From assembly GCF_000473265.1 (NCBI RefSeq), contig NZ_KI421511.1, positions 6,713,909 to 6,777,908 on the forward strand: a DNA stretch of 64,000 nt, read 5' to 3'. Positions 36,098 through 44,515 of the stretch are shown here, piece after piece (position 1 is the stretch's first letter; every line of letters begins with the position of its first letter). The DNA comes from Amycolatopsis thermoflava N1165. GTDB taxonomy: Bacteria > Actinomycetota > Actinomycetes > Mycobacteriales > Pseudonocardiaceae. The notes beneath the pieces were generated by a model. The model was given only the letters and a program-made list of their open reading frames with translations, had not been told where the DNA came from and did no database searches. The position numbers and the translations under genes were made by a program.

Positions 36098-36910
36098 ATG
36101 ACTGACAAACCCTTCCGCTTCGGCCTCGTCGCCGGGCAGATCACCCACCTCACCGACTGGACCGCCCTCGCCCGCCGCACCGAGGTCCAGGGCTTCGACA
36201 CCCTCCTCTCGCCCGACCCGCTCGGCGGTCTGGACCCCTTCACCACCTTGTCCGCCGCCGCGGCCGTCACCACGGAGCTGCACGTCGGCACCTTCGTCGC
36301 CGTCGACGGGTTCCGCGACCGGCGGCTGCTGGCCTGGCAGGCGGAGAGCCTGCACCGGCTCACCGGCGGCCGCTTCGAACTCGGCCTCGGCACCGGCCGC
36401 CCTGGCGCGGAGAGCACCCTCCGGCGGCTCGGCCGCGAGTTCGGCACACCGAAGGAGCGGGTGGCGCACATCGCCGAAACCGTGCGGCACCTCAACGAGC
36501 AGGAGGTCCGCCCCAAACTCCTCCTCGCCGCGGGCGGCCCGAAGATGCTGGCCCTCGCCGGGCGGGAAGCCGACATCGCCACCATGGCCTGGCAGCCCCG
36601 CACCACCGAAACCGAAGCACGGGAACTGGTCCGCGCCGTCCAGGACGCCGCGCACGGCCGGGACGTCGAACTGGCCATGAACCTGCTCGCCGTCGGCGAC
36701 GAACCCGCGCCGTGGCTGGAGCGCTACATCGGCACCACGATCGCGGACCTGGTCGCCCACGACTCCGTCAGCGTCCTGCCCGGCAGCGCGCAGCAGGCCG
36801 CCGACACCCTCCTGCGTCGCCGCGACGAGCTGGGCATCTCCTACGTCACCATCAACTCCGGCTACGCCGACCGCTTCGCCCCGATCGTGGAGCTGCTCAA
36901 GGGCCGCTGA
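36098..36910 (+). CDS. LLM-class (F420-type) oxidoreductase
   Basis: Luciferase-like monooxygenase-fold flavin or F420 oxidoreductase of 270 residues. Seen: FRFGLVAGQ, WTALARRTEVQGFDTLLSPD, ELHVGTFVAVDGFRDRRLLAWQAESL, GGRFELGLGTGRPGAE (the GLG-GRP cofactor loop) and the C-terminal ISYVTINSGYADRFAPIVELL. This short subtype is common in F420-producing actinomycetes. It is followed 19 bases later by the alcohol dehydrogenase and RpiR genes, possibly one unit. Substrate unknown. Confidence 0.87.
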   Translation: MTDKPFRFGLVAGQITHLTDWTALARRTEVQGFDTLLSPDPLGGLDPFTTLSAAAAVTTELHVGTFVAVDGFRDRRLLAWQAESLHRLTGGRFELGLGTGRPGAESTLRRLGREFGTPKERVAHIAETVRHLNEQEVRPKLLLAAGGPKMLALAGREADIATMAWQPRTTETEARELVRAVQDAAHGRDVELAMNLLAVGDEPAPWLERYIGTTIADLVAHDSVSVLPGSAQQAADTLLRRRDELGISYVTINSGYADRFAPIVELLKGR

Positions 36911-36929
36911 CGCCACGTAGGGTGTCGGG

Positions 36930-37970
36930 GTGCGCGCAGTCGTCTTCACCGAGTTCGGAGCCCCACCGCAGGTACGCGACGTGCCCGACCCGGCGCCCGC
37001 CCCGGACGGTGTGGTCGTCGCGGTCGAGGCGACCGGCGTGTGCCGCAGCGACTGGCACGGCTGGCGCGGCCACGACAGCGACATCACCCTCCCGCACGTG
37101 CCCGGCCACGAGCTCGCCGGCCGGATCGTCGCGACCGGTGACCGGGTGCGCCGCTGGTCACCCGGTGACCGCGTCACCGTCCCGTTCGTGTGCGCCTGCG
37201 GCGCGTGCGACCAGTGCGTCACCGGCAACCAGCAGATCTGCGTGAACCAGACCCAGCCCGGGTTCACGCACTGGGGATCGTTCGCCGAGCTGGTCGCGCT
37301 CGACCACGCCGACGTCAACCTCATCCGCCTGCCCGACAACCTCGGGTCCAGCACGGCCGCGGCGCTCGGCTGCCGTTTCGGCACCGCCTTCCGCGCCGTG
37401 CTGCGGCAGGGGCGGACGACCGCCGGCCAGTGGGTCGCCGTGCACGGCTGCGGCGGCGCGGGCATCTCGGCGGTCATGCTCGCCGTCGCCGCGGGCGCGC
37501 GGGTCGTTGCCGTCGACCTCTCACCCGAAGCCCTTGCGCTGGCGGCGAAACTCGGCGCGGAAGCCACTGTCGACGGCGGCCAGGACACCGCCGCCGCCAT
37601 CCGTGACATCACCGGCGGCGGCGCGCACGTCTCCCTGGACTGCGTCGGCCTGCCGCAGACCTGCGCGGCGTCGGTGGCGAGCCTGCGGCCCCGTGGCAGG
37701 CACGTCCAGGTGGGGTTGATGCCGCCGGGGCAGGGGATCCCGCCGATCCCGATGCACCGCGTGATCGCCGACGAACTGGAGATCCTCGGCAGCCACGGCA
37801 TCCAGGCCCACGAGTACCCGGAGATGCTGGCGATGGTCGAACGATCCACAATGGACCTCGACGCGCTGATCGGCCGTCGCATCACGCTGGACGAAGCACC
37901 GGCAGCGTTGATGGCGATGGACGACCCGGTCGGCGGAGCCGGCGTCACGGTCGTGGAGTTGCGCGTGTGA
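36930..37970 (+). CDS. Zinc-dependent alcohol dehydrogenase
   Basis: Medium-chain dehydrogenase of 346 residues. Catalytic zinc ligands: Cys in TGVCRSDWHG and the GHE of VPGHELAG; structural zinc by the four Cys of CACGACDQCVTGNQQIC. The nucleotide fold is GCGGAGISAVMLAVAAGA. GTG start at 36930. Its TGA overlaps the GTG of the RpiR-family regulator (GTGA), so the two are coupled; this suggests a sugar alcohol or polyol as substrate, though that is inference. Confidence 0.9.
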   Translation: MRAVVFTEFGAPPQVRDVPDPAPAPDGVVVAVEATGVCRSDWHGWRGHDSDITLPHVPGHELAGRIVATGDRVRRWSPGDRVTVPFVCACGACDQCVTGNQQICVNQTQPGFTHWGSFAELVALDHADVNLIRLPDNLGSSTAAALGCRFGTAFRAVLRQGRTTAGQWVAVHGCGGAGISAVMLAVAAGARVVAVDLSPEALALAAKLGAEATVDGGQDTAAAIRDITGGGAHVSLDCVGLPQTCAASVASLRPRGRHVQVGLMPPGQGIPPIPMHRVIADELEILGSHGIQAHEYPEMLAMVERSTMDLDALIGRRITLDEAPAALMAMDDPVGGAGVTVVELRV

Positions 37971-38806
37971 AGGCCCCAGGGAGCTACCAGGAGCTGGCGG
38001 AGCTGCTCCGGAGCCGGTTGCCGAAACTGGCCTCGGGGCAGTTGCGCCTCGCCCACCTGCTGCTCGCCGACCCGGAGGGCACGGCCTACCGCGGCATCTC
38101 GGAGGCCGCGCGGTTGCTGGAGATCCGCGAGTCGTCGGTGACGCGGTTCGCGAACTCCCTGGGGCTGCCGGGTTATCCGGACATCATGGAGCTGTGCCGC
38201 ACCTGGGTGGCCGAGCAGGCCCAGGTTGCGCGGCGCACCGAGCACGCCGCCGAGGCGGAGCCGGGTGGCCTGCTCTCCGCGGTGCTGGAACAGGAACAGA
38301 CGAACCTCTCGCGCACTTTCAGCCACCTGGAGCGGCCCTCGTGGCTGCGGGCCGTGGAACTGCTCGCGCGGGCGCCGCGGGTGCACGTGATGGGTCTGCG
38401 CGAGTGCCGGCCGGTGGCGGACCTGGCGGCGCAGCGGCTGGGCGAGGTCCTGCCCGCCGTGCACCGGCTCGGCGGCGGCTCGCTGCCGGACGAACTCAGG
38501 GAACTGTGCGAGGACGAGGTCCTGCTGGTGTTCTCGGTGCGCCGCTACGCCGCCGACACGGTCCGGGTCGCCGGGTACGCCAGGGAAACCGGGCTGCCGG
38601 TGGTCGCGTTGACGGACAACGCCGCGTCGCCGTTGGTGGAGTCAGCCGAGGTGGCACTGTTCGCGGAAACCAGCGGCGTCTCGCACAGCCGCTCGCTGAC
38701 CGCGCTGACGGCGCTCACCCAGGCGCTGGTCACCGAGGTCGCGATCGAGCTCGGTGACCCGAAACCGGACCACCGCCTGCTCGACACCCTGCACTTCTAC
38801 TACTGA
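37967..38806 (+). CDS. MurR/RpiR-family transcriptional regulator
   Basis: Regulator of 279 residues with an N-terminal RpiR HTH (YRGISEAARLLEIRESSVTRFANSLGLPGYP) and a C-terminal SIS sugar-phosphate-binding domain (VHVMGLRECRPVADLAAQRLG, VLLVFSVRRYAADTVRVAGYA, VVALTDNAASPL). Such proteins respond to phosphorylated sugars. Coupled to the alcohol dehydrogenase by GTGA; a strong terminator follows. It may regulate the dehydrogenase and the LLM oxidoreductase. Confidence 0.9.
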   Translation: MKAPGSYQELAELLRSRLPKLASGQLRLAHLLLADPEGTAYRGISEAARLLEIRESSVTRFANSLGLPGYPDIMELCRTWVAEQAQVARRTEHAAEAEPGGLLSAVLEQEQTNLSRTFSHLERPSWLRAVELLARAPRVHVMGLRECRPVADLAAQRLGEVLPAVHRLGGGSLPDELRELCEDEVLLVFSVRRYAADTVRVAGYARETGLPVVALTDNAASPLVESAEVALFAETSGVSHSRSLTALTALTQALVTEVAIELGDPKPDHRLLDTLHFYY

Positions 38807-38817
38807 GCAACGAAAAA

Positions 38818-38848
38818 CCGCCCTCCCCGCACACGGCGGGGATGGCGG
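38818..38848. terminator. Bidirectional hairpin terminator
   Basis: 13-bp inverted repeat with one mismatch (CCGCCCTCCCCGC / GCGGGGATGGCGG) and a 5-base loop, with AAAAA directly on the left side, which serves as a U-run for the minus-strand gene. It sits between the converging RpiR and sugar dehydrogenase genes. Confidence 0.85.
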
Positions 38849-38863
38849 CCTCCGCACCGGAAC

Positions 38864-41677
38864 TCAGTACCGGCGGTCGATCACGGTCCCGTTCGGGTAC
38901 CACTGGATGTAGCCCCGCTGGAAGTTGTTCCGCCTGCCGCCGTCCGCGGCGAACTCACCCGTGGTCGGGTAGCCGAGATACGACGTCTCCCAGCCCAGGG
39001 CCGCCCACCGCGCCCGGATCGCGCCGTAGATCTCGTGCGCGCCCGTCGACGGCGAGAAGTAGATCGACGCCGCCTTATCGAAGTGGTTGTACCGGCCGAT
39101 GCCGTCCGGCGTGATCAGCTCGTCGGTGGCCGGGTAGCCCATCGGGCCCGCCTCCCAGCCGGTCTGCTGCCACACCTGCCGGATCAGGCCCCAGATCGAG
39201 TGGGCGCCGTTGGCAGGCGTCCAGTAGATCGAGCCGTCCTTGCTGAAGTGGTTGTACCGGCCGATGCCGTCCGGCGTCACCAGCTCGTCGGTCGTCGGGT
39301 AGCCGAGCGGACCGGCCTCCCAGCCCTTCTCCGCCCACTTCTCGCGGATCACACCCCAGATGGCGTGCGTGCCGGTGTTCGGCGAGAAGTAGATCGACGC
39401 CGTCAGCGAGCCGGTCGTGCCGATGTAGTGGTTGTACTTGCCCACCCCGTCCGGCGTGGTCAGCTCATCGGTCGTGGGCGCGCCGAAGCGGGTGTGGCCA
39501 CCCAGCTCCAGGTACTTGCCGAGGATCGCGCCGTGCACCTCGTGCACGCCGGTCTGCGCCGACCAGTACATCCGGCCGTTCTGGTACACCCGGTAGTTGA
39601 CGTTGCCGTCCTGCACCTCGGGCGCGGTCGGGGCGCCGAGCAGCGTGCGCACGGCGGCGTCGCTGTTGTAGCGCTGGTCGATCGCCGTCGCGTAGGTCGC
39701 GGTCAGCGTCAGGTCCGAGGTGACCGTCAGCGTCCGCGTCCGGTTGGTCGACCCGTCCTCCCACGCGGAGAACTTGGACGCGCCGTCGGAGGCGGTTTCC
39801 GCGGCCACCACGTCGAGCGTGACGCCCTCGGTCACCAGCGCGGTGTTCACATTGCCCTCGGACGGGATCTGCAGCGACGCGGGCACGTTCGACTTCAGGG
39901 TCAGCCGGTGCTGGCGTGGCCAGGCCGTGTAGCTGGTGCTGGTGGACACGCCCGCGCTGTCGGTGGTCGTCGCCGTCAGGACCATCCGGGAGTCCGGGTG
40001 GTCGGTGAACGGGACGCTGAAGGTCGAGCCACTGGCGCCCACACCGGGGTGCGAGTGGCAGGTCTCCTCCTCCGGGCAGTGTAGCACGATGGAGGTCCAG
40101 TTGACCTGCAGGTCGCCGTCCTCGGCGTCGGTCGCGGTCGCGGCCAGCGACACCGGCTCGCCGATCGCGAAGTCCCGCGCGGACGGCTCGGTCAGCGTGA
40201 TCACCGGCGTGTGGTTGGCCGGCGCGACGGTGAACGACGTGGTCCCGGCCTTGTTGAGCGGGTCGCGCACGGTCAGCGTCGCGGTGAACGGGCCGTCGGA
40301 GCTGTAGGTGTGCGTGGTGGTCACGCCGGTGCCGGTGGTGCCGTCGCCGAAGTCCCACGTGTAGGTGAGCGTGTCGCCGTCGTAGTCGGTCGACTCGGAC
40401 GCGTCGAAGGTGACGGTGCGGGTCGCCGGGTCGCTGGTGGTCGTCGCCTTCGCCACCGGGGTCGTGTTGCCCGTGACGTAGCTCAGGCGGCGCAGCTTGC
40501 CCGTGTAGATGTCGGCGTAGACGACGTCGCCGTTGGGGGCCGCGGCGAATTTGACCGGACCGCCGATGTCGGTGGCCAGCGGCGGGTCCTGCGGCGCCTG
40601 GGTGAGGGTGCCCGCGGTGTTCCAGCGCGCGGTCCACAGCTTCTTGCCGACGTAGTCGCCGAAGAAGAACGCGCCCTGGTACTCGGCCGGGTAGCTGGAT
40701 CCGGTGTAGACGAGGCCGGCGGTGATGCTGTTGCCCTGGTTGGAGGCGTCGCCGTGGTGGTACTCCCACAGCGGCGCGCTGTTGGTCACCGACGCGCAGC
40801 CGGGCAGGTCGGCGTAGCCGGGGGTGCGGTGGTTGCCCTCCCAGCACGGCCAGGCGTAGTTGCGGCCCGGCTGCACCAGGTCGAGCTCCTCCCACTCGTT
40901 CCAGCCGACGTCACCGACGACGGGCTGGCCGCTGCTGGGGTCGAGCGTGAACCGGAAGGGGCTGCGGAAGCCGCTCGCGAACACCTTGCTGCGGGTCGCC
41001 GTGGGGTTGGCCGCGTCGTAGTACGGGTTGGTCGGCACACCGCTGCCGTTGGCGTTGATGTGCAGGACCTTGCCGTTGAGGGCGTTGACGTCCAGGGTCT
41101 TCAGCGCGTTCTCGTCAACGCGCGTGTAGTCGGAGTTGTCGCCGATGGAGACCCACAGCGTGCCGTCGTCGGCCGCGATGAGACCGGTCATACCGTGCAC
41201 ATCGGAGCCGCCGGGCATGTCGATCAGCGTCTGCTCGCCGGTGATGCCGGTCGGGTCGGGCGAGCCGGTGACCGTCCACTTCGCCAGCCGCAGCGTGAAC
41301 GACGTGCTGCCGGGCACCGAGCGGATCAGGTAGATCGCCTTCGAGGTGGCGTAGTCGGGCGCCACGGCCACACTGACGAGACCCAGGTCACCCTGGTTGC
41401 GCACGCTCAGGCTGCGCAGCGTCCGCGTGGTCGCGCCGTCGGCTGAGGTCCAGTTGAGCTTGCCGCTCTTGCCGGTGCTCAGGTAGCTGCCGTCGGGCAG
41501 GTAGGCGAAGTCGGTGAGGTCGTAGGCGTTCTGACCGGTCGGCTGGTCGAGCAGCACGAAGCCGGGCGGTGGCGCGGCGGCGGCCTGCGGGGCCGAGATC
41601 GCTGTGACCAGGCCCAACGTGATCAGCCCCGTCCCGATGAACGCGAGTAAGCGTTTGGCTAACCACCGAGAGTGCAT
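38864..41677 (-). CDS. Secreted PQQ-type sugar/sorbosone dehydrogenase with PKD and five LGFP repeats
   Basis: Exported multidomain protein of 937 residues. Order: signal peptide (1-34), six-bladed glucose/sorbosone dehydrogenase-type beta-propeller (about 40-395; e.g. DLTDFAYLPDGSYLSTGKSG, GDNSDYTRVDENALKTLDVNALNGKV, GDVGWNEWEELDLVQPGRNYAWP), PKD domain (about 415-505, with YTWDFGDGTTG), an Ig-like/InlB-like region (about 506-690), and LGFP repeats (about 692-937; LGYPTTDELVTPDGIGRYNHF and relatives). LGFP repeats are thought to hold proteins at the mycolic/arabinogalactan-type wall. The ribosome binding site is inside a 16-bp hairpin directly before the ATG. Confidence 0.88.
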   Translation of the reverse strand: MHSRWLAKRLLAFIGTGLITLGLVTAISAPQAAAAPPPGFVLLDQPTGQNAYDLTDFAYLPDGSYLSTGKSGKLNWTSADGATTRTLRSLSVRNQGDLGLVSVAVAPDYATSKAIYLIRSVPGSTSFTLRLAKWTVTGSPDPTGITGEQTLIDMPGGSDVHGMTGLIAADDGTLWVSIGDNSDYTRVDENALKTLDVNALNGKVLHINANGSGVPTNPYYDAANPTATRSKVFASGFRSPFRFTLDPSSGQPVVGDVGWNEWEELDLVQPGRNYAWPCWEGNHRTPGYADLPGCASVTNSAPLWEYHHGDASNQGNSITAGLVYTGSSYPAEYQGAFFFGDYVGKKLWTARWNTAGTLTQAPQDPPLATDIGGPVKFAAAPNGDVVYADIYTGKLRRLSYVTGNTTPVAKATTTSDPATRTVTFDASESTDYDGDTLTYTWDFGDGTTGTGVTTTHTYSSDGPFTATLTVRDPLNKAGTTSFTVAPANHTPVITLTEPSARDFAIGEPVSLAATATDAEDGDLQVNWTSIVLHCPEEETCHSHPGVGASGSTFSVPFTDHPDSRMVLTATTTDSAGVSTSTSYTAWPRQHRLTLKSNVPASLQIPSEGNVNTALVTEGVTLDVVAAETASDGASKFSAWEDGSTNRTRTLTVTSDLTLTATYATAIDQRYNSDAAVRTLLGAPTAPEVQDGNVNYRVYQNGRMYWSAQTGVHEVHGAILGKYLELGGHTRFGAPTTDELTTPDGVGKYNHYIGTTGSLTASIYFSPNTGTHAIWGVIREKWAEKGWEAGPLGYPTTDELVTPDGIGRYNHFSKDGSIYWTPANGAHSIWGLIRQVWQQTGWEAGPMGYPATDELITPDGIGRYNHFDKAASIYFSPSTGAHEIYGAIRARWAALGWETSYLGYPTTGEFAADGGRRNNFQRGYIQWYPNGTVIDRRY

Positions 41678-41679
41678 GT

Positions 41680-41724
41680 ATCCCCCTTCCAGGCGTACGA
41701 CTTCTCTTCGCCTGAAAGGGGGAT
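41680..41724 (-). promoter_or_regulatory. 16-bp hairpin that sequesters the ribosome binding site
   Basis: On the minus strand, 41724-41709 pairs with 41695-41680 over 16 bp with one G-U, loop 13 bases. The 3' arm contains GGAAGGGGGA, the Shine-Dalgarno sequence of the sugar dehydrogenase, whose ATG is 2 bases beyond the stem. It may also act as the terminator of the operon ending at 41764. No known riboswitch family is recognised. Confidence 0.65.
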
Positions 41725-41763
41725 TTCGTTGCTGAGAGTTATTGATCTGTGATGCAAGATCGG

Positions 41764-42933
41764 TTACACGAACGCGCTCTCGCCGGTCACGGCCTTGCCG
41801 ACGATCAGGGTGTTCATCTCGCGGGTGCCCTCGAAGGAGTAGATGGCCTCCGCGTCCGCGAAGAACCGGGCCACGTCGTAGTCCAGGACGATCCCGTTGC
41901 CGCCGAGCAGTTCACGGCACCAGGCCACCACCTCGCGCATGCGCGCGGTGACGAACGCCTTCGCCAGCGACGACTGCTCGTCGCGGAAGATCCCGGCGTC
42001 CTGCAGGCGGGCCAGCTGGACCAGCATGCCCCACGACGCGGTGATGTTGCCGAGGCTTTTGACCAGCAGGTCCTGGACGAGCTGGAAGCCGGCGATCGGC
42101 TTGCCGAACTGCTTGCGCTCCTTGGCGTAGGCGAGCGCCGCCTCGTACGCGCCGATCATGACGCCCAGCGCCTGCCAGGCGACGCCGCCACGGGTGGCGC
42201 GCAGGATCTCGGCGACGTCCCGGAACGAGCGGATGTTCCGCAGCCGGTTCGCCTCCGGCACCCGCACGTCGCTCAGCGTGATCTCGGCGTTCTCGACGAT
42301 CCGGAACGCCACCTTGTTCTCGATCTTGACCGGGACGAAGCCCTCGGCCGGGGTCTCCACGACGAACCCCTTGACGCGGTTGTCGTCGACGTCCCGCGCC
42401 CACACGACGACCAGGTCGGCGAAGGTGGCGTTGCCGATCCACCGCTTGGCGCCGTTGAGCACCCAGGTATTGCCCTCGCGCTTCGCGGTGGTGCGCATGC
42501 CGCCCGCCACGTCAGACCCGCCGAGCGGCTCGGTCATCGCGAACGCGCCGATCTTGTCCATGGCGGCCATGGCGGGCAGCCAGCGGTCGCGCTGCTCCTG
42601 GTCCCCGCCCGCGTACACGCTGTACATCGCCAGTCCGTTGTGGACACCGAAGAAGGTCGCCACGGACGGGTCGACGCGCGAGTACTCCGCGGCGAGCATC
42701 CCGGTCAGCAGGTGGCTGCCGCGGGGGAGCGGGTCGCCGTAGCCCTCGTAGGCCACGCCGGCCAGGCCCAGTTCGCGGAACTTGCCGATCAGCTCGCGCG
42801 GGAACTGGCCGCACGCCCAGTACTCGTTGACCAGCGGCTTGACCTCGGTCCGCATGAAGTCGCGGGCCCTGAGCAGCGTCTTGCGCTCCTCTTCGGACAG
42901 CAGGTCCTCGTAGCCGTAGAAGTCGGCGCTCAT
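41764..42933 (-). CDS. Acyl-CoA dehydrogenase (glutaryl-CoA dehydrogenase-like)
   Basis: FAD-dependent dehydrogenase of 389 residues, last gene of a four-gene operon. Blocks: FAMTEPLGGSDVAGGMRT, WIGNATFADLVVVWARD, RKQFGKPIAGFQLVQD, LLGGNGIVLDYDVARFFADAE and YSFEGTREMNTLIVGKAVTG, which carries the Glu and a C-terminal pattern seen in glutaryl-CoA dehydrogenases. ATG overlaps the preceding stop. It may decarboxylate a dicarboxylic acyl-CoA or simply desaturate a branched one. Confidence 0.9.
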   Translation of the reverse strand: MSADFYGYEDLLSEEERKTLLRARDFMRTEVKPLVNEYWACGQFPRELIGKFRELGLAGVAYEGYGDPLPRGSHLLTGMLAAEYSRVDPSVATFFGVHNGLAMYSVYAGGDQEQRDRWLPAMAAMDKIGAFAMTEPLGGSDVAGGMRTTAKREGNTWVLNGAKRWIGNATFADLVVVWARDVDDNRVKGFVVETPAEGFVPVKIENKVAFRIVENAEITLSDVRVPEANRLRNIRSFRDVAEILRATRGGVAWQALGVMIGAYEAALAYAKERKQFGKPIAGFQLVQDLLVKSLGNITASWGMLVQLARLQDAGIFRDEQSSLAKAFVTARMREVVAWCRELLGGNGIVLDYDVARFFADAEAIYSFEGTREMNTLIVGKAVTGESAFV

Positions 42934-43778
42934 TCGGTGTCTCCTTGCCCTCGGGCGGCGAGGATCGCGAGCTGCTTGCGGTCGCGCTCCGCCGCGAGTT
43001 CGGTGTATGCCTTGTCGCCGTAGGCCTTCTCCACGGCTGCGATGACGCGCTCGGTGGCTGCCGGGTCCGGCTGCCCGGGCGTGATCCGCTGCATCGACGC
43101 GCCGATGTGCGTCGCGAGGTGCCGGTACCCGCCGGGACCGCCGCCGAGGTGTGCGCCGAGGAACGGCCCGACGGCCGCCCAGCGCAGGCCGAGCGAGTTG
43201 ACCACGACCTCGTCCAGCCCGGCCGGATCGACGACGCCCTCCTGCACCAGGTGGATCGCCTCGCGCTGCAGGGCGTTCTGCAGCCGGTTGCCGACGAAGC
43301 CGGGCACCTCCTTGCGTTCCACGACCGGCACGCGGCCGAGCGAGCGGTAGAACTCCACGGCTTCTCGCACGGCTTCTTCGTTGGTGCGCGGGTTGGGGAC
43401 GACCTCGACCAGCGGCATGATGTGCGGCGGGTTGAACGGGTGTCCGATGAGGACACGCGAGCCGTCGATGTCCGCGGTGAACTCGCTGGACGGGATCGCC
43501 GAGGACGAGCTGAGCAGCAGCGCGTGTGCGGGCGCCTCGGCGACCAGCCGGGCGAACAGCTCGCGTTTGAAGTCCAGCCGCTCGGGTCCGTTCTCCTGCA
43601 CCACGTCCACGTCGCGCACGGCCTCGCCGACCGAGCCCGCGATCTGGACGTCGAGCCCGCCCAACGCTTCCGCGAGGTCCGGCCGCGGATCGCTGACCCG
43701 GACCTCGTGGCCGTGCGCGGCGAACAGGGCGGCCCAGGACAGCCCGATCGTGCCTGCGCCGATCACCGCGATCTTCAT
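42930..43778 (-). CDS. 3-hydroxyacyl-CoA dehydrogenase family protein (gulonate dehydrogenase-like)
   Basis: NAD-dependent beta-hydroxy acid dehydrogenase of 282 residues. Rossmann motif MKIAVIGAGTIGLSWA, then NGPERLDFKRELFARL, the catalytic GHPFNPPHIMPLVEVVP with His and Glu, and KEVPGFVGNRLQNALQREA. Length and the absence of an extra C-terminal repeat fit the single-domain L-gulonate 3-dehydrogenase/lambda-crystallin-like type. Coupled on both sides by ATGA overlaps, so its product is made with the decarboxylase and the dehydrogenase. Confidence 0.9.
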   Translation of the reverse strand: MKIAVIGAGTIGLSWAALFAAHGHEVRVSDPRPDLAEALGGLDVQIAGSVGEAVRDVDVVQENGPERLDFKRELFARLVAEAPAHALLLSSSSAIPSSEFTADIDGSRVLIGHPFNPPHIMPLVEVVPNPRTNEEAVREAVEFYRSLGRVPVVERKEVPGFVGNRLQNALQREAIHLVQEGVVDPAGLDEVVVNSLGLRWAAVGPFLGAHLGGGPGGYRHLATHIGASMQRITPGQPDPAATERVIAAVEKAYGDKAYTELAAERDRKQLAILAARGQGDTE

Positions 43779-44515
43779 GACGCCTCCAGGTAGTCGTGCA
43801 CCGGGATGACCGGCGCCAGGGTGAGATCGGTGAGCACGTGGCTCGCCGAAACGACCTCCCGCACGGGCAGATCGGCCAGCGGGGCGAGGACGTGCTCGAA
43901 CAGCTGCAGCCGCGCGGGGCCGGTCCACGCCTCCTTGACCGTCACGTCGGTGATTCGGGTGCGGACGAGTTCCGCGACGCGTGGACGGCCGTCGTAACCG
44001 GGGACGATCTTGAGCATGAACGTCGGGACGGCGATCTGCTCGCGTGCCTCGGCGCGGTCGAGCGGGTGGTGCTTGTAGCCCATGGTCGCCGTCGCGACCC
44101 GGAGCGTGCCGTAGTCGAGCGTCCCGAGGAGGGCGCCGTGGTCGACGTACAACCGCGGCGCGCCAACGGTTTTCGGGTAGGCGCTGACTTCGCGGCCGGA
44201 CGCGGTGGCCGGGAAGTTGTCCAGGTGCATCGCGTGCAGGTACTCGCCGCGCTCGTCGCCGAGCCGCACCGGGATCGCCTGCCCGGCCTCGGTGTAGGGG
44301 CCGTAGCCGCTCACGTCGCCCATGCGCATGACCTCGAAGCGCACCAGCGGCTCGTCGATCTCCAGCGGCTCCGGGACGACGGCCCGCAGCGCGTCGAAGT
44401 CGGTGCGGTAGACGATGTTGAGGTACTCGCGGTCGGTGAACCGTGGCACGACCGGCGCGTAGGCCGGGTTGGTCAGCGGGGTCGTGTGGCGCCGCGCGAC
44501 GTCGGTGGCCTTCAT
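43775..44515 (-). CDS. Acetoacetate decarboxylase-family protein
   Basis: Beta-keto acid decarboxylase-like enzyme of 246 residues. The Schiff-base Lys is K115 in SAYPKTVGAP, and R29, E61 and E76 line up by number with the active site of clostridial acetoacetate decarboxylase, so the catalytic set looks complete. The neighbouring Lys116 of the clostridial enzyme is Thr here. The ATG overlaps the CoA transferase stop, and its own stop overlaps the dehydrogenase start. The natural keto acid is not necessarily acetoacetate. Confidence 0.88.
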   Translation of the reverse strand: MKATDVARRHTTPLTNPAYAPVVPRFTDREYLNIVYRTDFDALRAVVPEPLEIDEPLVRFEVMRMGDVSGYGPYTEAGQAIPVRLGDERGEYLHAMHLDNFPATASGREVSAYPKTVGAPRLYVDHGALLGTLDYGTLRVATATMGYKHHPLDRAEAREQIAVPTFMLKIVPGYDGRPRVAELVRTRITDVTVKEAWTGPARLQLFEHVLAPLADLPVREVVSASHVLTDLTLAPVIPVHDYLEAS

